From NCBI GenBank assembly GCA_047634635.1, contig JBLIIE010000007.1:4137-68136 (forward strand): a DNA stretch of 64,000 nucleotides, written 5' to 3'. Position 1 is the stretch's first letter. Every line of letters begins with the position of its first letter. The notes under the pieces are model-generated. The model did not search any database. It was not told the origin of the DNA and was given only the letters and a program-made list of their open reading frames with translations. A program made the translations under genes and the position numbers. Source of the DNA: Granulosicoccus sp047634635. Lineage in GTDB: Bacteria; Pseudomonadota; Gammaproteobacteria; Granulosicoccales; Granulosicoccaceae. Positions 8,749 through 18,017 of this stretch are shown piece after piece.

Positions 8749-9618
8749 TTATTTTTTGCCATTTGATGAGTCGAGCAGACTGTCGGATTCTGAAGGAAGC
8801 GATATGCCCAGTTGAATATCGTTGTCCATATTTTTCATGCGGATAAGGCTCAATCGAGCCACTAGCTCTCCTCGCTTGCGATGTTCTATTTTCACAGGCA
8901 GATAATCCAGCGACGGAGCAAACCAAGTGGTTGTCTCGCGGCTGCCACCAGTAGCGCTGCGATTTATAACACGCACTGTCTCAATATTTCCCAGGCGAGT
9001 CTTCAGCTTTTCTGGGCCGGTGTAAACAAATTCCACCGCTTTGATTCTTCCTGTGTCAAAAATGGGTAGTTCTGTGTTTTGAAAATCGTGACGCAGTGCG
9101 TTCATGATCAACAATGTGACCGTCAGGCGATCCAGTATCGGATCAGTGAACGACTCTGTCACATTGTTTCCCCGATAAGTGTGTTCAATAGTTCTGCTGT
9201 CCCAGTCGAACATTGCATCTACTGCTCGTCGTCTTTCCTTGTCTTGCCTGAAACGATAAGTTTGCGGTTGTAATTCTGCTACATCGTTGTTCGTGAACAC
9301 CTTAAAGGTGCTGATCTCAGAAATATTGCCTTTGCCAGCGAGTTTGAACACCCCTCGGGGTTGTGTCGTCAGGCTGTAGTGCCAAAGTTTGTCCTTTTTT
9401 TCCAGCAAAAGTGAAGCGGTGCCAGCGGTTATCAGATTATTTCCAACTTCAAATTCCACTTCGAAAGGCGACAGATCTCCTGGTTGAATGGATTGAGCAA
9501 AAACACCAGAATTACCAAAACAAATTAGCAACAACGCCCATCCTATGCATTGAGTTGCGAATAGTTTTCTGCGCTTCACGTTGTGACAATCAACTGATTG
9601 CGTAAACGAGCTACTCAT
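8749..9618 (-). CDS. DUF3108 periplasmic protein
   Basis: 289 residues with an N-terminal hydrophobic export signal (LFATQCIGWALLLICFGN) and likely cleavage near VFAQ. The DUF3108 pattern is visible: SPFEVEFEVGNNLITAG, a TTQPRGVFKLAGKG block, YRFRQDKERRR, and WFAPSLDYLPVKIEHR near the end. The family has a barrel-like lipid-binding-type fold, but its function is not established. In many gammaproteobacteria it sits right after purN, as here (115-base gap, same strand). A short hairpin GCAATG/CATTGC lies in that gap at about 9676-9690. Confidence 0.8.
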   Translation of the reverse strand: MSSSFTQSVDCHNVKRRKLFATQCIGWALLLICFGNSGVFAQSIQPGDLSPFEVEFEVGNNLITAGTASLLLEKKDKLWHYSLTTQPRGVFKLAGKGNISEISTFKVFTNNDVAELQPQTYRFRQDKERRRAVDAMFDWDSRTIEHTYRGNNVTESFTDPILDRLTVTLLIMNALRHDFQNTELPIFDTGRIKAVEFVYTGPEKLKTRLGNIETVRVINRSATGGSRETTTWFAPSLDYLPVKIEHRKRGELVARLSLIRMKNMDNDIQLGISLPSESDSLLDSSNGKK

Positions 9619-9733
9619 GACGCGATTCCTGTTTGTGTACTACCAGAATAGTTGATTCGTGGTTCAACGTAGCATGCAATGTAACATTGCTTTAAAAATT
9701 CCGACTCAAACACCTTGTTACGATGTGTGAACC

Positions 9734-10351
9734 TCACACCTGCCGGTGCAAATTCTTTGAATTCAGGCAAATCTGCAATGCATTTATATAAAGTTCGTGT
9801 TCCTGATCCAGCACTCGTTTGCCCAGTGTCTCTGGAGTATCTTCACGCAAGATTGGCACCCTCGCTTGAGTTATAACTGGTCCAGCGTCCAGTTCGGGTG
9901 TTACAACGTGCACGCTGGCACCAGCCTCGGCATCGCCTGCCTCAATAGCCCTGCGATGTGTATCCAAGCCTGGGTGGCGGGGTAGTAGAGAGGGGTGAAT
10001 ATTGAGTATTCGCCCTGACCATTGATTGACGAATACGGGGGTGAGGATACGCATAAAGCCGGCGAGGACAATCCACTGGGGTTCTAACGCCAATAGTTCA
10101 TGGTGCATGGCTTGGTCGAAGGCTGCACGGCTTGTAAATGTGGTGTGGTCAATAATGGCAGTGCTTAGCCCAAGATTAGCGGCTGATTCGATTCCTGCAG
10201 CATCTGGTCGATTACTGATCACTAGTCCTACGCGTGCGTTCAATCTGTCATCAAAGCAGGCGTTGGCCAATGCCAGCATGTTGGAACCTCGGCCGGAGAT
10301 CAAAATTGCAAGAGTAGGCGCCTTTTTTTGAGGTTTGTTAGTCAACGCCAT
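9734..10351 (-). CDS. purN: Phosphoribosylglycinamide formyltransferase PurN
   Basis: 205 residues from ATG 10351. It transfers the formyl group of 10-formyl-tetrahydrofolate to glycinamide ribonucleotide, the third step of purine synthesis, in the cytoplasm. The substrate loop ISGRGSNM is near residue 15, and the catalytic region ILNIHPSLLPRHPGLD contains the family Asn/His, followed by HVVTPELDAGPVI with the catalytic Asp. The start lies inside the end of purM (14-base overlap), which implies translational coupling. An upstream start at 10399 would overlap purM by 62 bases and add residues absent from the family. Confidence 0.95.
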   Translation of the reverse strand: MALTNKPQKKAPTLAILISGRGSNMLALANACFDDRLNARVGLVISNRPDAAGIESAANLGLSTAIIDHTTFTSRAAFDQAMHHELLALEPQWIVLAGFMRILTPVFVNQWSGRILNIHPSLLPRHPGLDTHRRAIEAGDAEAGASVHVVTPELDAGPVITQARVPILREDTPETLGKRVLDQEHELYINALQICLNSKNLHRQV

Positions 10352-11405
10352 GGTATTGAACAACAGGTTTTCCTGGAACCTCAGCAATTGAGCCAGCAAT
10401 CCAGGCTTGCTCTCCCGATTCTTCTAAGGTGCTAATTATGGCTTTGGCTCGTGCTGCGTCTGCAAGGAGGATCATGCCTATCCCACAATTGAACGTTTTA
10501 AGCATCTCTTCACTGCTGATATTGCCTGTCGTCTGTAGCCACTGAAAAATTTCAGGCATCGTCCAGCTTTTAAGATCTATGGCAGCAACAGTGTCTTTTG
10601 GCATGACTCTGGGGATGTTTTCTGTCAAGCCTCCACCGGTGATGTGAGCAATCGCGTGTATCGGGTGTTTGGATAGAACAGTAGCTATCGATTTTGCGTA
10701 GATTTTTGTAGGCGCAAGTAACGTCTCGCCGAGAGTGCGCTCATCGGTCAGTGTGTCCGGGCGGCCTGTTAGGTTGTGACCTTCGATCACTTTTCGAATT
10801 AGGGAATACCCGTTGGAGTGAGGTCCGGACGATGCCAAAGCGATCAATACGTCACCGGCGGCGACCAGGGAGCCATCAATGATTTTCGCTTTTTCGACTA
10901 CACCAACCGCAAAGCCTGCTAGATCGTAGTCGTCGCCCGAATAGATGCCAGGCATTTCAGCTGTTTCTCCACCCAATAGCGCCGCTCCAGACTGAACACA
11001 ACCTTCAGCAATTCCACTGATGATGCTGTGTGCCTGTTTAACATCCAGTTTGCCAGTTGCCAGATAGTCGAGAAACCATAGTGGTTCAGCGCCACACACG
11101 ATAATGTCGTTTACACACATGGCGACCAGGTCGATGCCAATTGTATCGTGGATCCCCAGCTCAATTGCTAGTCTTAACTTGGTGCCAACGCCATCGGCTC
11201 CAGAGACCATGACAGGCTGCTGGTATCGGTCGACTGGGAGTTCGAACATGCCACCGAAACCACCAATTCCACCCAAAATGCCTGGACGTTTAGTCCTGGC
11301 AACCAGGGGTTTTATTTTTTGGACAAGTTCGTTGCCGGCGTTAATATCAACACCTGCATCGGCATAGGTCAGTGAAGCGGATGCTCCGAGCGGTTTATTA
11401 TTCAT
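10338..11405 (-). CDS. purM: Phosphoribosylformylglycinamidine cyclo-ligase PurM
   Basis: 355 residues from ATG 11405 (MNNKPLGASASLTYADAGVD), matching the usual PurM length of about 345-355. A frame open to 11495 adds 30 residues unlike the family. It closes the imidazole ring of AIR using ATP. Family blocks: SLTYADAGVDI, PVMVSGADGVGTKL, LVAMCVNDI, GLTENIPRV. No Shine-Dalgarno precedes the ATG. It is first in the purM-purN pair and is divergent from the DUF2066 gene across 101 bases, an arrangement conserved in pseudomonads and relatives. Confidence 0.95.
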   Translation of the reverse strand: MNNKPLGASASLTYADAGVDINAGNELVQKIKPLVARTKRPGILGGIGGFGGMFELPVDRYQQPVMVSGADGVGTKLRLAIELGIHDTIGIDLVAMCVNDIIVCGAEPLWFLDYLATGKLDVKQAHSIISGIAEGCVQSGAALLGGETAEMPGIYSGDDYDLAGFAVGVVEKAKIIDGSLVAAGDVLIALASSGPHSNGYSLIRKVIEGHNLTGRPDTLTDERTLGETLLAPTKIYAKSIATVLSKHPIHAIAHITGGGLTENIPRVMPKDTVAAIDLKSWTMPEIFQWLQTTGNISSEEMLKTFNCGIGMILLADAARAKAIISTLEESGEQAWIAGSIAEVPGKPVVQYHGVD

Positions 11406-11506
11406 GGGCGTTGGAGAGGAAATGCACACCGAGAGGAAAGCTTTGGAGGTTATCAATGATACGCTTAATGCATAGGTGATGTTTGCGTGTAGCACACTAG
11501 GCGATC

Positions 11507-12700
11507 ATGAAAATTTTGAAAAGTACAAACTCCGATAGACAAGACCATCCGGCGGCTGCGCAATTGTTGCTTATGCTCTGGATTCTTGTGATCAGTGTAT
11601 CGATGGGTACCAGTTTTGCGCACGCGCAGGCAGATGCTTACAGCGTTGAAGTTGCTGTGGCTGACCGCAGTGTTGACGAACAAAATGCAGCGTATCTTGT
11701 CGCGTTTCGTCGAGTACTTTTGAATAACAGTGGGGACAAGACCCTTCTCAACCGAGACGAGATCCGCAAAGGGCTCAGTAGCGCGAAGAATTTTGTCATA
11801 GCGTTTACGTACCGCACGCCTTCGCCAGGAACCGTGATATCCAGTGACACGCCCATAACGCAGCTGGTTAGCAAGAGTGGGGAAGCCACTCAATTAATGA
11901 TGGTGATGTTCGATCGTACGTTGGTCCGGCGGCTTATCGACACCACTGCTGGTGCGGTGGTCGAAGCGGATCTTCCAGTGCCTATCGCCAGCCAGAGTAA
12001 ATCTGCGTTGGTTTGGTTGCTTATTCAGGATGCAGGGCGCGACATAAGGATAAGCGATTCTGAGGCGCTCAATGTCCAGGCGCGAGCGCTTGAAATTGCA
12101 GGTGCTAAGGGCATGTCCCTGGTATTTCCGACCGGCGATGTAGCTGACCGATCTGCGCTCACTACTGATGACCTACTCACTATGGATAGCGAAGTTGTGC
12201 AGCTAGCATCAGAACGCTACGAGCAGAGCACAATATTAACCGGTAGCTTACGTAGAAGTAGTAGTCAAGGGTGGCGTGGGCAATGGCTTAAGTTGTCAGA
12301 AGACGAAAAAACAGAAGCAGGGTTTGATTCTGCCAGCCTGGATGAGGCTCTACAACAAGGCATATCCTTGCTGGTGGGTGCTATCGACACCAACTACCGT
12401 TACGGCGGGCCTGCCGCTTCCGGCACCGAGGGGCTTGTCTGGGTCGGTTCAGTTGATTCATTAGAAGATTATGCCTCTGTGATGCGTTTTTTCGAAGAAA
12501 TACCCAATGTGGGCACGGTCTACCCAAAGGAAATCGGAGAAACAACTATGGTGTTTGCTGTACTGCCTCGGGCTGCTCTTAGAGATATTGAAAATGCAGC
12601 GGCCACCCAAAGCTGGATTAGGCGCACTTTGCCCTCTATGGGAGACGCCACTGATGGATTAGCAGGTAGTGCCGATCTTGCGCTGGAATTGGATCAATAG
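11507..12700 (+). CDS. DUF2066 exported protein
   Basis: 397 residues. A long basic n-region leads to a hydrophobic segment (about residues 21-36) and a probable cleavage after AHA-QA. The DUF2066 signature follows: YSVEVAVADRSVDEQNAAY, then the block LLNRDEIRKGL and TQLMMVMFDRTLVRRLI. Function is unknown; the family is confined to proteobacteria and habitually lies between purM and hda, as it does here. The hda start is 15 bases downstream, so the two are likely in one operon. Confidence 0.85.
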   Translation: MKILKSTNSDRQDHPAAAQLLLMLWILVISVSMGTSFAHAQADAYSVEVAVADRSVDEQNAAYLVAFRRVLLNNSGDKTLLNRDEIRKGLSSAKNFVIAFTYRTPSPGTVISSDTPITQLVSKSGEATQLMMVMFDRTLVRRLIDTTAGAVVEADLPVPIASQSKSALVWLLIQDAGRDIRISDSEALNVQARALEIAGAKGMSLVFPTGDVADRSALTTDDLLTMDSEVVQLASERYEQSTILTGSLRRSSSQGWRGQWLKLSEDEKTEAGFDSASLDEALQQGISLLVGAIDTNYRYGGPAASGTEGLVWVGSVDSLEDYASVMRFFEEIPNVGTVYPKEIGETTMVFAVLPRAALRDIENAAATQSWIRRTLPSMGDATDGLAGSADLALELDQ

Positions 12701-12715
12701 GGTCAATCAGCAGTC

Positions 12716-13435
12716 ATGCATCCTCAAATGACACTTGCGCTGGACACAGCGCCTGCCACTTCTTTTAGCAGTTTTCATATCGACGCAGATACTGCAGTGG
12801 TAAGAGATACAGTTCAAGCGTTTGCTCAAGGCGCGTTGAGTGACGTACAAATCTACTTATGGGGTGATACGGGTACTGGCAAGTCACATCTGATTTCCGC
12901 AGCCTGTCAGGCGGTTAGTCATCGCGGTTACCGAGTCGCCTACGTGCCAGGTGAAATGCTCAACCACCGAGGTGCTTTGGATGGAATGGAGCAAGTCGAT
13001 TTACTGTGCATTGATGATTTGCAAAGAATTGATCGGGCGTCTGAGGTGGATTTATTTCACTGCATCAACCGTTGCAGAGAATTGGATACAAGGCTTATCA
13101 TTGCCTCAGACAGAGCGCCGGGTGAGTTAGGATTACGATTGAAAGACCTGCAGACACGGCTCGGGTGGGGATTGGTTTTTCAGATGCGATACCTTAGTGA
13201 TGACGGCCTTCGTGATGCGTTTCGTCAAGAAATTGAGAACAGATCGTTAGAGGCCAGTGACGAGGTTCTTGGATATGTCTTTAGACGATTTCCACGGCGT
13301 ATGTCAGCTCTCAAACAGCTTGTGGACACACTGGATGAGATTTCGCTAAGCGAGCAAAGACGCATCACCATTCCATTTATAAAAACAGTGTTTGGTGAGG
13401 CCGAAAGAATGGCCTTGTCAGAACAAGCTAGGTAA
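12716..13435 (+). CDS. hda: DnaA regulatory inactivator Hda
   Basis: 239 residues, the normal Hda size. The N-terminal QMTLAL (residues 4-9) fits the beta-clamp-binding motif that lets Hda join loaded clamp. Walker A GDTGTGKS is near residues 50-57, Walker B LLCIDD near 98, and sensor regions follow. Hda with the clamp stimulates ATP hydrolysis by DnaA to prevent re-initiation. It lies 15 bases after the DUF2066 gene and converges on the DUF2069 gene. Confidence 0.93.
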   Translation: MHPQMTLALDTAPATSFSSFHIDADTAVVRDTVQAFAQGALSDVQIYLWGDTGTGKSHLISAACQAVSHRGYRVAYVPGEMLNHRGALDGMEQVDLLCIDDLQRIDRASEVDLFHCINRCRELDTRLIIASDRAPGELGLRLKDLQTRLGWGLVFQMRYLSDDGLRDAFRQEIENRSLEASDEVLGYVFRRFPRRMSALKQLVDTLDEISLSEQRRITIPFIKTVFGEAERMALSEQAR

Positions 13436-13449
13436 AAGCCGCAGCACAG

Positions 13450-13899
13450 TCACTCTGATGTTGAGATATCTGTGGCGTTTGGATCATCGGTTTCAATTGG
13501 CTTTAGTTGCTCTAGTGGGGTGGGTGTGTAGCGGGAGTACATGCTACTGCCAACCATTAAAAGAAGACTCAATATCACCATCAGCATGCCCAGAAATTGC
13601 TCTAGAGTCTGATGGTAGTACCAGACATCAACACCAATAATAAAATACAGCATGCTTAAAAAACCGACCCACTGATGTGTGTATCGACGCGCATGTATGA
13701 TGCCTCGTAATGGGAAAAGTAAAGGAATGGACAAACCGGCAAGTACCAGCGATCGCGGAACCTGTGTCGTGGGTGCTAGCCAGGTGAACCAGTTGACAAT
13801 TAACAGTAATAAACCAAAGTAGCCAACAAGGGTTAGCTTACGCCCGATTGCTGCGTGGCGAGGTGATTCGAATCTGGGTTTACGGTTTTTCTTGGCCAT
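13450..13899 (-). CDS. DUF2069 integral membrane protein
   Basis: 149 residues with four hydrophobic helices (around residues 23-43, 49-65, 77-93 and 100-118) and polar ends, typical of DUF2069. Function unknown. It starts six bases after the wrbA stop on the same strand; the wrbA-DUF2069 pairing recurs in gammaproteobacteria and suggests a shared operon. Confidence 0.85.
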   Translation of the reverse strand: MAKKNRKPRFESPRHAAIGRKLTLVGYFGLLLLIVNWFTWLAPTTQVPRSLVLAGLSIPLLFPLRGIIHARRYTHQWVGFLSMLYFIIGVDVWYYHQTLEQFLGMLMVILSLLLMVGSSMYSRYTPTPLEQLKPIETDDPNATDISTSE

Positions 13900-13905
13900 G
13901 TCTAT

Positions 13906-14565
13906 TTAGTTGCTGGTAGAGCTTGATAATAAGGCTTTGGCTATTGAGGCTACGCGACTTCCAATTGCTCTGCATAACGCTGATTCATTATCATCGATAA
14001 CAGCCTTACCGTCTTCACCAGCTACATGGCTGGCGCCGTAGGGTGTGCCCCCGGTTTTGGTCTGCATGAGCTCAGGGTTGGAGTAGGGAAGCCCGCAGAT
14101 GAGCATGCCATGGTGCAGTAGTGGGATCATCATGGTCAGTAGTGTGCTTTCCTGCCCCCCATGCATGCTGCCCGTAGAGGTAAAAACTGCTGCTGGTTTC
14201 CCACTCAGAGCTGCAGCAAACCATTGCCCTGTGGACTGATCCAGGAAATGTTTCAGTGAACCGGACATATTTCCGAAATGTGTAGGGCTGCCCATGATGA
14301 ATCCATCGCATTCCGAAAGGTCGGCAGTTGATGCATGTGGGGCGCCGGTTTTTGGAATTTCAGGAAGTCGTGCTGAGGTGCGAACGCCCACTTTGGGTAC
14401 GGATCGAAGAACTGCCTGGCATCCCGGTATGGACTCAACACCTCGGCCGATGAGCTGAGCCATTCGATAGGTATTACCTGAATTGGTGTCGTACACAATC
14501 AGGATTTTGAATGTGGACTTGGACGGGCGTTGCTGCGATGGCGAGTGAGTGTTAAAAGCTGTCAT
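13906..14565 (-). CDS. wrbA: NAD(P)H:quinone oxidoreductase, WrbA family flavoprotein
   Basis: 219 residues. Flavodoxin-like fold: phosphate-binding loop YDTNSGNTYRMA near residues 25-36, then GFIMGSPTHFGNMSG and FTSTGSMHGGQESTLL, all WrbA hallmarks. The enzyme performs two-electron reduction of quinones with FMN, protecting against oxidative stress. An N-terminal stretch of about 20 residues precedes the fold with no alternative start codon inside it. First gene of the wrbA-DUF2069 pair. Confidence 0.92.
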   Translation of the reverse strand: MTAFNTHSPSQQRPSKSTFKILIVYDTNSGNTYRMAQLIGRGVESIPGCQAVLRSVPKVGVRTSARLPEIPKTGAPHASTADLSECDGFIMGSPTHFGNMSGSLKHFLDQSTGQWFAAALSGKPAAVFTSTGSMHGGQESTLLTMMIPLLHHGMLICGLPYSNPELMQTKTGGTPYGASHVAGEDGKAVIDDNESALCRAIGSRVASIAKALLSSSTSN

Positions 14566-14719
14566 AGATGCCGGGGTGCGTTACGATGCTGTGTTACCTA
14601 ACGAGTGTGTCACATCTTGCCTTTTAGCTGAGCAGATGAGGGTCGCTTGTGACATGTTTGCATACGGGTTCTTTGGTTTGAGTCGCTAGATATATTACAT
14701 ACGTAACCTTAGCAATACT

Positions 14720-16519
14720 GTGCTTACAGAAAACGGAAAACGATTCGCTAATCTGACTACTGGAAAGCTTGAGCTAGAGGCAATTCTTGATGGATTGCTG
14801 CTGGACGGTCTGATTGAAGAATCCAACAGTTCGTTGCTTCGTTCTTTAGCCAGTTCGAAGTCATCGAAGCACAGTGCGAGTCCGCTTGAGCGAATAGCTG
14901 CGGGCGGTTGGGTGAATGCGCGGAACCCGAAAGAGAAGATTGATCTTGATTTTCTCAGTCAGTGGCTTTCTAAGAAAGTGAACTTACCTTGGAAACGCAT
15001 AGATCCCTTGCAGATCGACGTTCCTGCAGTAACTGCTGTGACATCACATGCCTATGCCAGTCGCTTCAATGTTATTTGCATAGAAGCCACTGCCGATTAC
15101 GTGGTTTTTGGTACTGCTGAACCCTACTACGATGAGTGGCAGCGTGAGTTACAACGAGTCTTGCAAAAAGAGATTCGTTTGGTTGTGTGCAATCCTAATG
15201 ACATAACCCGTTACTTGTCAGAGCTATACTCGGTGTCCAAATCGATATTGGGTGCTGATAAAGAATGGAATTATCAGTCCAACGCGGTACAAAATCTTGA
15301 ACAGCTCATGCAGCTTGGCAAGACTGGCAAGCTTGAAGCCAACGACAGTCATGTCGTAAGCATCGTTGATTGGTTGCTGCAATATGCCTTTGAACAAAGA
15401 GCTAGCGATATTCATCTTGAGCCACGTCGGGATACAGGTGCTGTGCGGTTTCGTATCGATGGCTTAATGCAACAGGTTTATGACATGCCTGCAGGCGTCA
15501 TGGCAGCTGTCACTAGTCGATTAAAAATACTGGGCAGACTCGATGTTGCTGAGAAGAGACGGCCTCAAGACGGTCGTCTAAAGACGCGTAATGCTGAGGG
15601 CAAAGAGGTGGAACTTAGAATATCCACAATGCCAACTGCATTTGGTGAAAAAATGGTGATGCGAATTTTCGATCCGGAAGTGCTGCTCAAGGATCAGACG
15701 CAACTAGGATTCGATGCGCGTGAAGCGAACATCTGGAACAACATGATCCAGCAGCCCAATGGAATTTTACTGGTCACTGGCCCTACGGGGTCTGGGAAAA
15801 CAACAACGCTTTACAGTTCACTGCAGATGCTGGCAACGCCAGAAGTGAATGTGTGCACCATTGAAGATCCCATTGAATTGGTTGTGCCCGCCTTTAATCA
15901 AATGCAGGTGCAGCACAACATTGATCTGGATTTCGCCTCAGGCGTCAGAACGTTGCTAAGACAGGATCCAGACATCATTATGGTCGGTGAGATCCGTGAT
16001 TTGGAAACGGCCCAAATGGCTGTCCAGGCAGCACTTACCGGTCACCTTGTACTATCTACCTTGCATACCAACGATGCTGCGTCCGCTGTCTTAAGGTTAC
16101 TCGAGCTTGGTGTTCCGTATTATCTCATTCGTTCAACGCTTATAGGAGTAGTGGCACAGCGTCTAATACGAACGTATTGTCCTTCTTGTTCAGTTGAATG
16201 TGATATGGATGTAGAGCGGTGGAATTCGTTGATGTCTCCGTGGAAATCTCAGGCGCCAGCAAGGATGCGTAAACCCGAAGGTTGTCTTGAGTGTCGGAAC
16301 ACTGGATTTCGAGGGCGAGCAGGCATCTATGAACTATTACAAATGACTCCTGAAGTCAAAAAAATGATCACGCCGGATGTTTCGATTGAAAAGCTGCGCA
16401 GACAAGCCTATAAGGATGGGATGCGACCTATGCGGGTAAGTGGCTTGGCGAAGGTGTTGCAAGGTAAAACCAGCTTTGAAGAGATATTGAAGGTTACGCC
16501 TGCACCACTTATGCATTAG
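14720..16519 (+). CDS. GspE/PilB-type secretion/pilus assembly ATPase, orphan
   Basis: 599 residues from GTG 14720. An N-terminal GspE/MshE-N-like domain covers about residues 60-180. The catalytic region follows: YAFEQRASDIHLEPR, FRIDG, Walker A GPTGSGKTTT from residue 354, the Asp box CTIEDPIEL, Walker B DPDIIMVGEIRD and the His box TGHLVLSTLHTNDA. A zinc-binding tetracysteine (CPSC ... CLEC) sits near residue 495-525. Such ATPases drive type II secretion or type IV pilus assembly in the cytoplasm. No other gsp or pil genes lie nearby, so its machine must be elsewhere in the genome. A weak promoter-like pair (TTGGTT/TACATA) precedes it. Confidence 0.85.
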   Translation: MLTENGKRFANLTTGKLELEAILDGLLLDGLIEESNSSLLRSLASSKSSKHSASPLERIAAGGWVNARNPKEKIDLDFLSQWLSKKVNLPWKRIDPLQIDVPAVTAVTSHAYASRFNVICIEATADYVVFGTAEPYYDEWQRELQRVLQKEIRLVVCNPNDITRYLSELYSVSKSILGADKEWNYQSNAVQNLEQLMQLGKTGKLEANDSHVVSIVDWLLQYAFEQRASDIHLEPRRDTGAVRFRIDGLMQQVYDMPAGVMAAVTSRLKILGRLDVAEKRRPQDGRLKTRNAEGKEVELRISTMPTAFGEKMVMRIFDPEVLLKDQTQLGFDAREANIWNNMIQQPNGILLVTGPTGSGKTTTLYSSLQMLATPEVNVCTIEDPIELVVPAFNQMQVQHNIDLDFASGVRTLLRQDPDIIMVGEIRDLETAQMAVQAALTGHLVLSTLHTNDAASAVLRLLELGVPYYLIRSTLIGVVAQRLIRTYCPSCSVECDMDVERWNSLMSPWKSQAPARMRKPEGCLECRNTGFRGRAGIYELLQMTPEVKKMITPDVSIEKLRRQAYKDGMRPMRVSGLAKVLQGKTSFEEILKVTPAPLMH

Positions 16520-16609
16520 TTTTCTTGTCTGCGCTGATGTCTCGTGCAGAATTGTTTTCTAGCTACAAGCAACATAGATAAATCGAGTTAAGTTGATAAT
16601 GCGGCACCC

Positions 16610-17722
16610 ATGGTAAATCTTGTTGTCGATTGTCTTATAGGTCTAACCTCACTGGATCGGTTAAAGGGCGTATGGAAGACGCTTGAGCGTGCAGACACTT
16701 TGTGCACGCCGTTTAGCAGCTGGGCTTGGGCTGTTAGCTGGTGGCGTGAGTTTGGACTGTCTGCAGGCAAGCTTAGAATTGTCATTGTCAGAAATGGTAA
16801 AGAGGTCGTTGGTATCTGCCCGCTCTACTGCCAAACGACTGAGCACTTCGGTGTTTTATCGGTGACGACACTGGCGCTTTTGGGGGCTGTCCCGGGCGTT
16901 CAATCGACTCATCCGGGAGTCATAGCTCATCCTCGGTTCCGCAGGCTTAGCGAAATTGCTGTCATGGAGCATCTGCCGAAACTAAAAGGCTGGGACACGC
17001 TGGATCTTGAAGGTATCGATGTGGATTCGAGTTTTGCAGTACTCGCACGCAAACGCCTTAAGAGGCAACGTGGAGTTGTCGCTGAGGAAATTGTCAATAA
17101 GATTGATCAGGCGAGTCTTCCGCGCAGTTGGGATGAATATTGTGCAGTGGATGACGGGCAACGAGCGACGGAGCTTACGCGGTTACACAAAATGTTGACG
17201 GCTGTTGGTTCTCGTGCAGGCCCCTGTTCAGAATTCTGCGAATTATCTATCTGTTCGACACGTCAGGACTTGAACGAATCACTAGACACTTTCTGTTTGC
17301 TAAACCAGCGGATAACTGAAAAAGGAAAAAAAACACAAGGCAGTGGTGCTGCTCAGGAACGTTTTTTTAAGAGCATAGTGTCAGAGTTCTTTTTAGCCGA
17401 TATGCTGTGGCAACTGACTTTACAAATCGATGGAAAAATAGTGGGGATCCAACACTATTTTATCTGGCGTGGAGATTTGCTGTTGTTCCAGGGCGCTTAT
17501 GCACCAGATCTGGAACCATTAGATGTAGCTAAATTCATGCTGGCGTATGCTATTGAAAGAGGCATGGAGCAAGCATTCAGACGGGTGAGAAACCACTCAT
17601 TGCCTGCGGATTTTGCTGCCCCTTTTGTTAAAGAGTATGCATCTGTTTCACACTTGCGATTTACGCCCTCTGCTGCTGGCCGGGTAGTTGAAAAAATGCT
17701 TAAAATTCTTAATAAAGTCTAA
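16610..17722 (+). CDS. BioF2/CelD-like GNAT acyltransferase
   Basis: 370 residues. The opening (FSSWAWAVSWWREFG, residues about 36-50) and the C-terminal half (LLNQRITEKG, then LTLQIDGKIVGIQHYFIW, then FQGAYAPDLEPLDVAKFML) fit the acetyltransferase domain of the CelD/BcsL type (pfam13480). These cytoplasmic enzymes are linked to polysaccharide or peptidoglycan-like modification, but substrates are mostly unknown. It follows the GspE-like gene by 90 bases on the same strand; no polysaccharide genes are nearby. The family call is moderate, and function is not deducible. Confidence 0.65.
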   Translation: MVNLVVDCLIGLTSLDRLKGVWKTLERADTLCTPFSSWAWAVSWWREFGLSAGKLRIVIVRNGKEVVGICPLYCQTTEHFGVLSVTTLALLGAVPGVQSTHPGVIAHPRFRRLSEIAVMEHLPKLKGWDTLDLEGIDVDSSFAVLARKRLKRQRGVVAEEIVNKIDQASLPRSWDEYCAVDDGQRATELTRLHKMLTAVGSRAGPCSEFCELSICSTRQDLNESLDTFCLLNQRITEKGKKTQGSGAAQERFFKSIVSEFFLADMLWQLTLQIDGKIVGIQHYFIWRGDLLLFQGAYAPDLEPLDVAKFMLAYAIERGMEQAFRRVRNHSLPADFAAPFVKEYASVSHLRFTPSAAGRVVEKMLKILNKV

Positions 17723-17890
17723 TATTTAGAACTAAGAGTTGGATTTGCGACTCAATCGGCATTAATGCAAAAGACGCCACCCTTATACTCGTCCCACGTT
17801 GTTTCAACTTTAATTGAAAGAGTGCTACTTACGTCAAGAACTGGACCGTTACTTATTAGATTCTGTGTAAATGTGAGCACCGTCCATCTT

Positions 17891-17925
17891 TCTTAGGTCG
17901 TGAGTTTATAAACTCGGGGCTAAGA
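17891..17925. repeat. Nested inverted repeat upstream of the BrnA-like gene
   Basis: The perfect palindrome GAGTTTATAAACTC (17902-17915) sits inside outer arms TCTTAG (17891-17896) and CTAAGA (17920-17925). It lies about 90 bases before the BrnA-like start. It could be an operator for that DNA-binding protein or the structured end of the upstream transcript. There is no T-run, so an intrinsic terminator is unlikely. The rest of the 295-base gap holds nothing I recognise. Confidence 0.45.
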
Positions 17926-18017
17926 AATTGATGTCGCTGCCAAATTTGTATAGACCCTTAGGTTTCGCAAAATTGCCAGTATTCTGTTAAAGACGAAGAG
18001 TACCATGGAGATACGGG

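Noticed and set aside
10338..11495. Longer purM start at 11495
   Set aside because: The extra 30 residues are unlike PurM and the family start matches ATG 11405.
17723..18017. BrnT toxin gene upstream of the BrnA-like gene
   Set aside because: No frame of the needed length (about 90 codons) with BrnT features in this gap.
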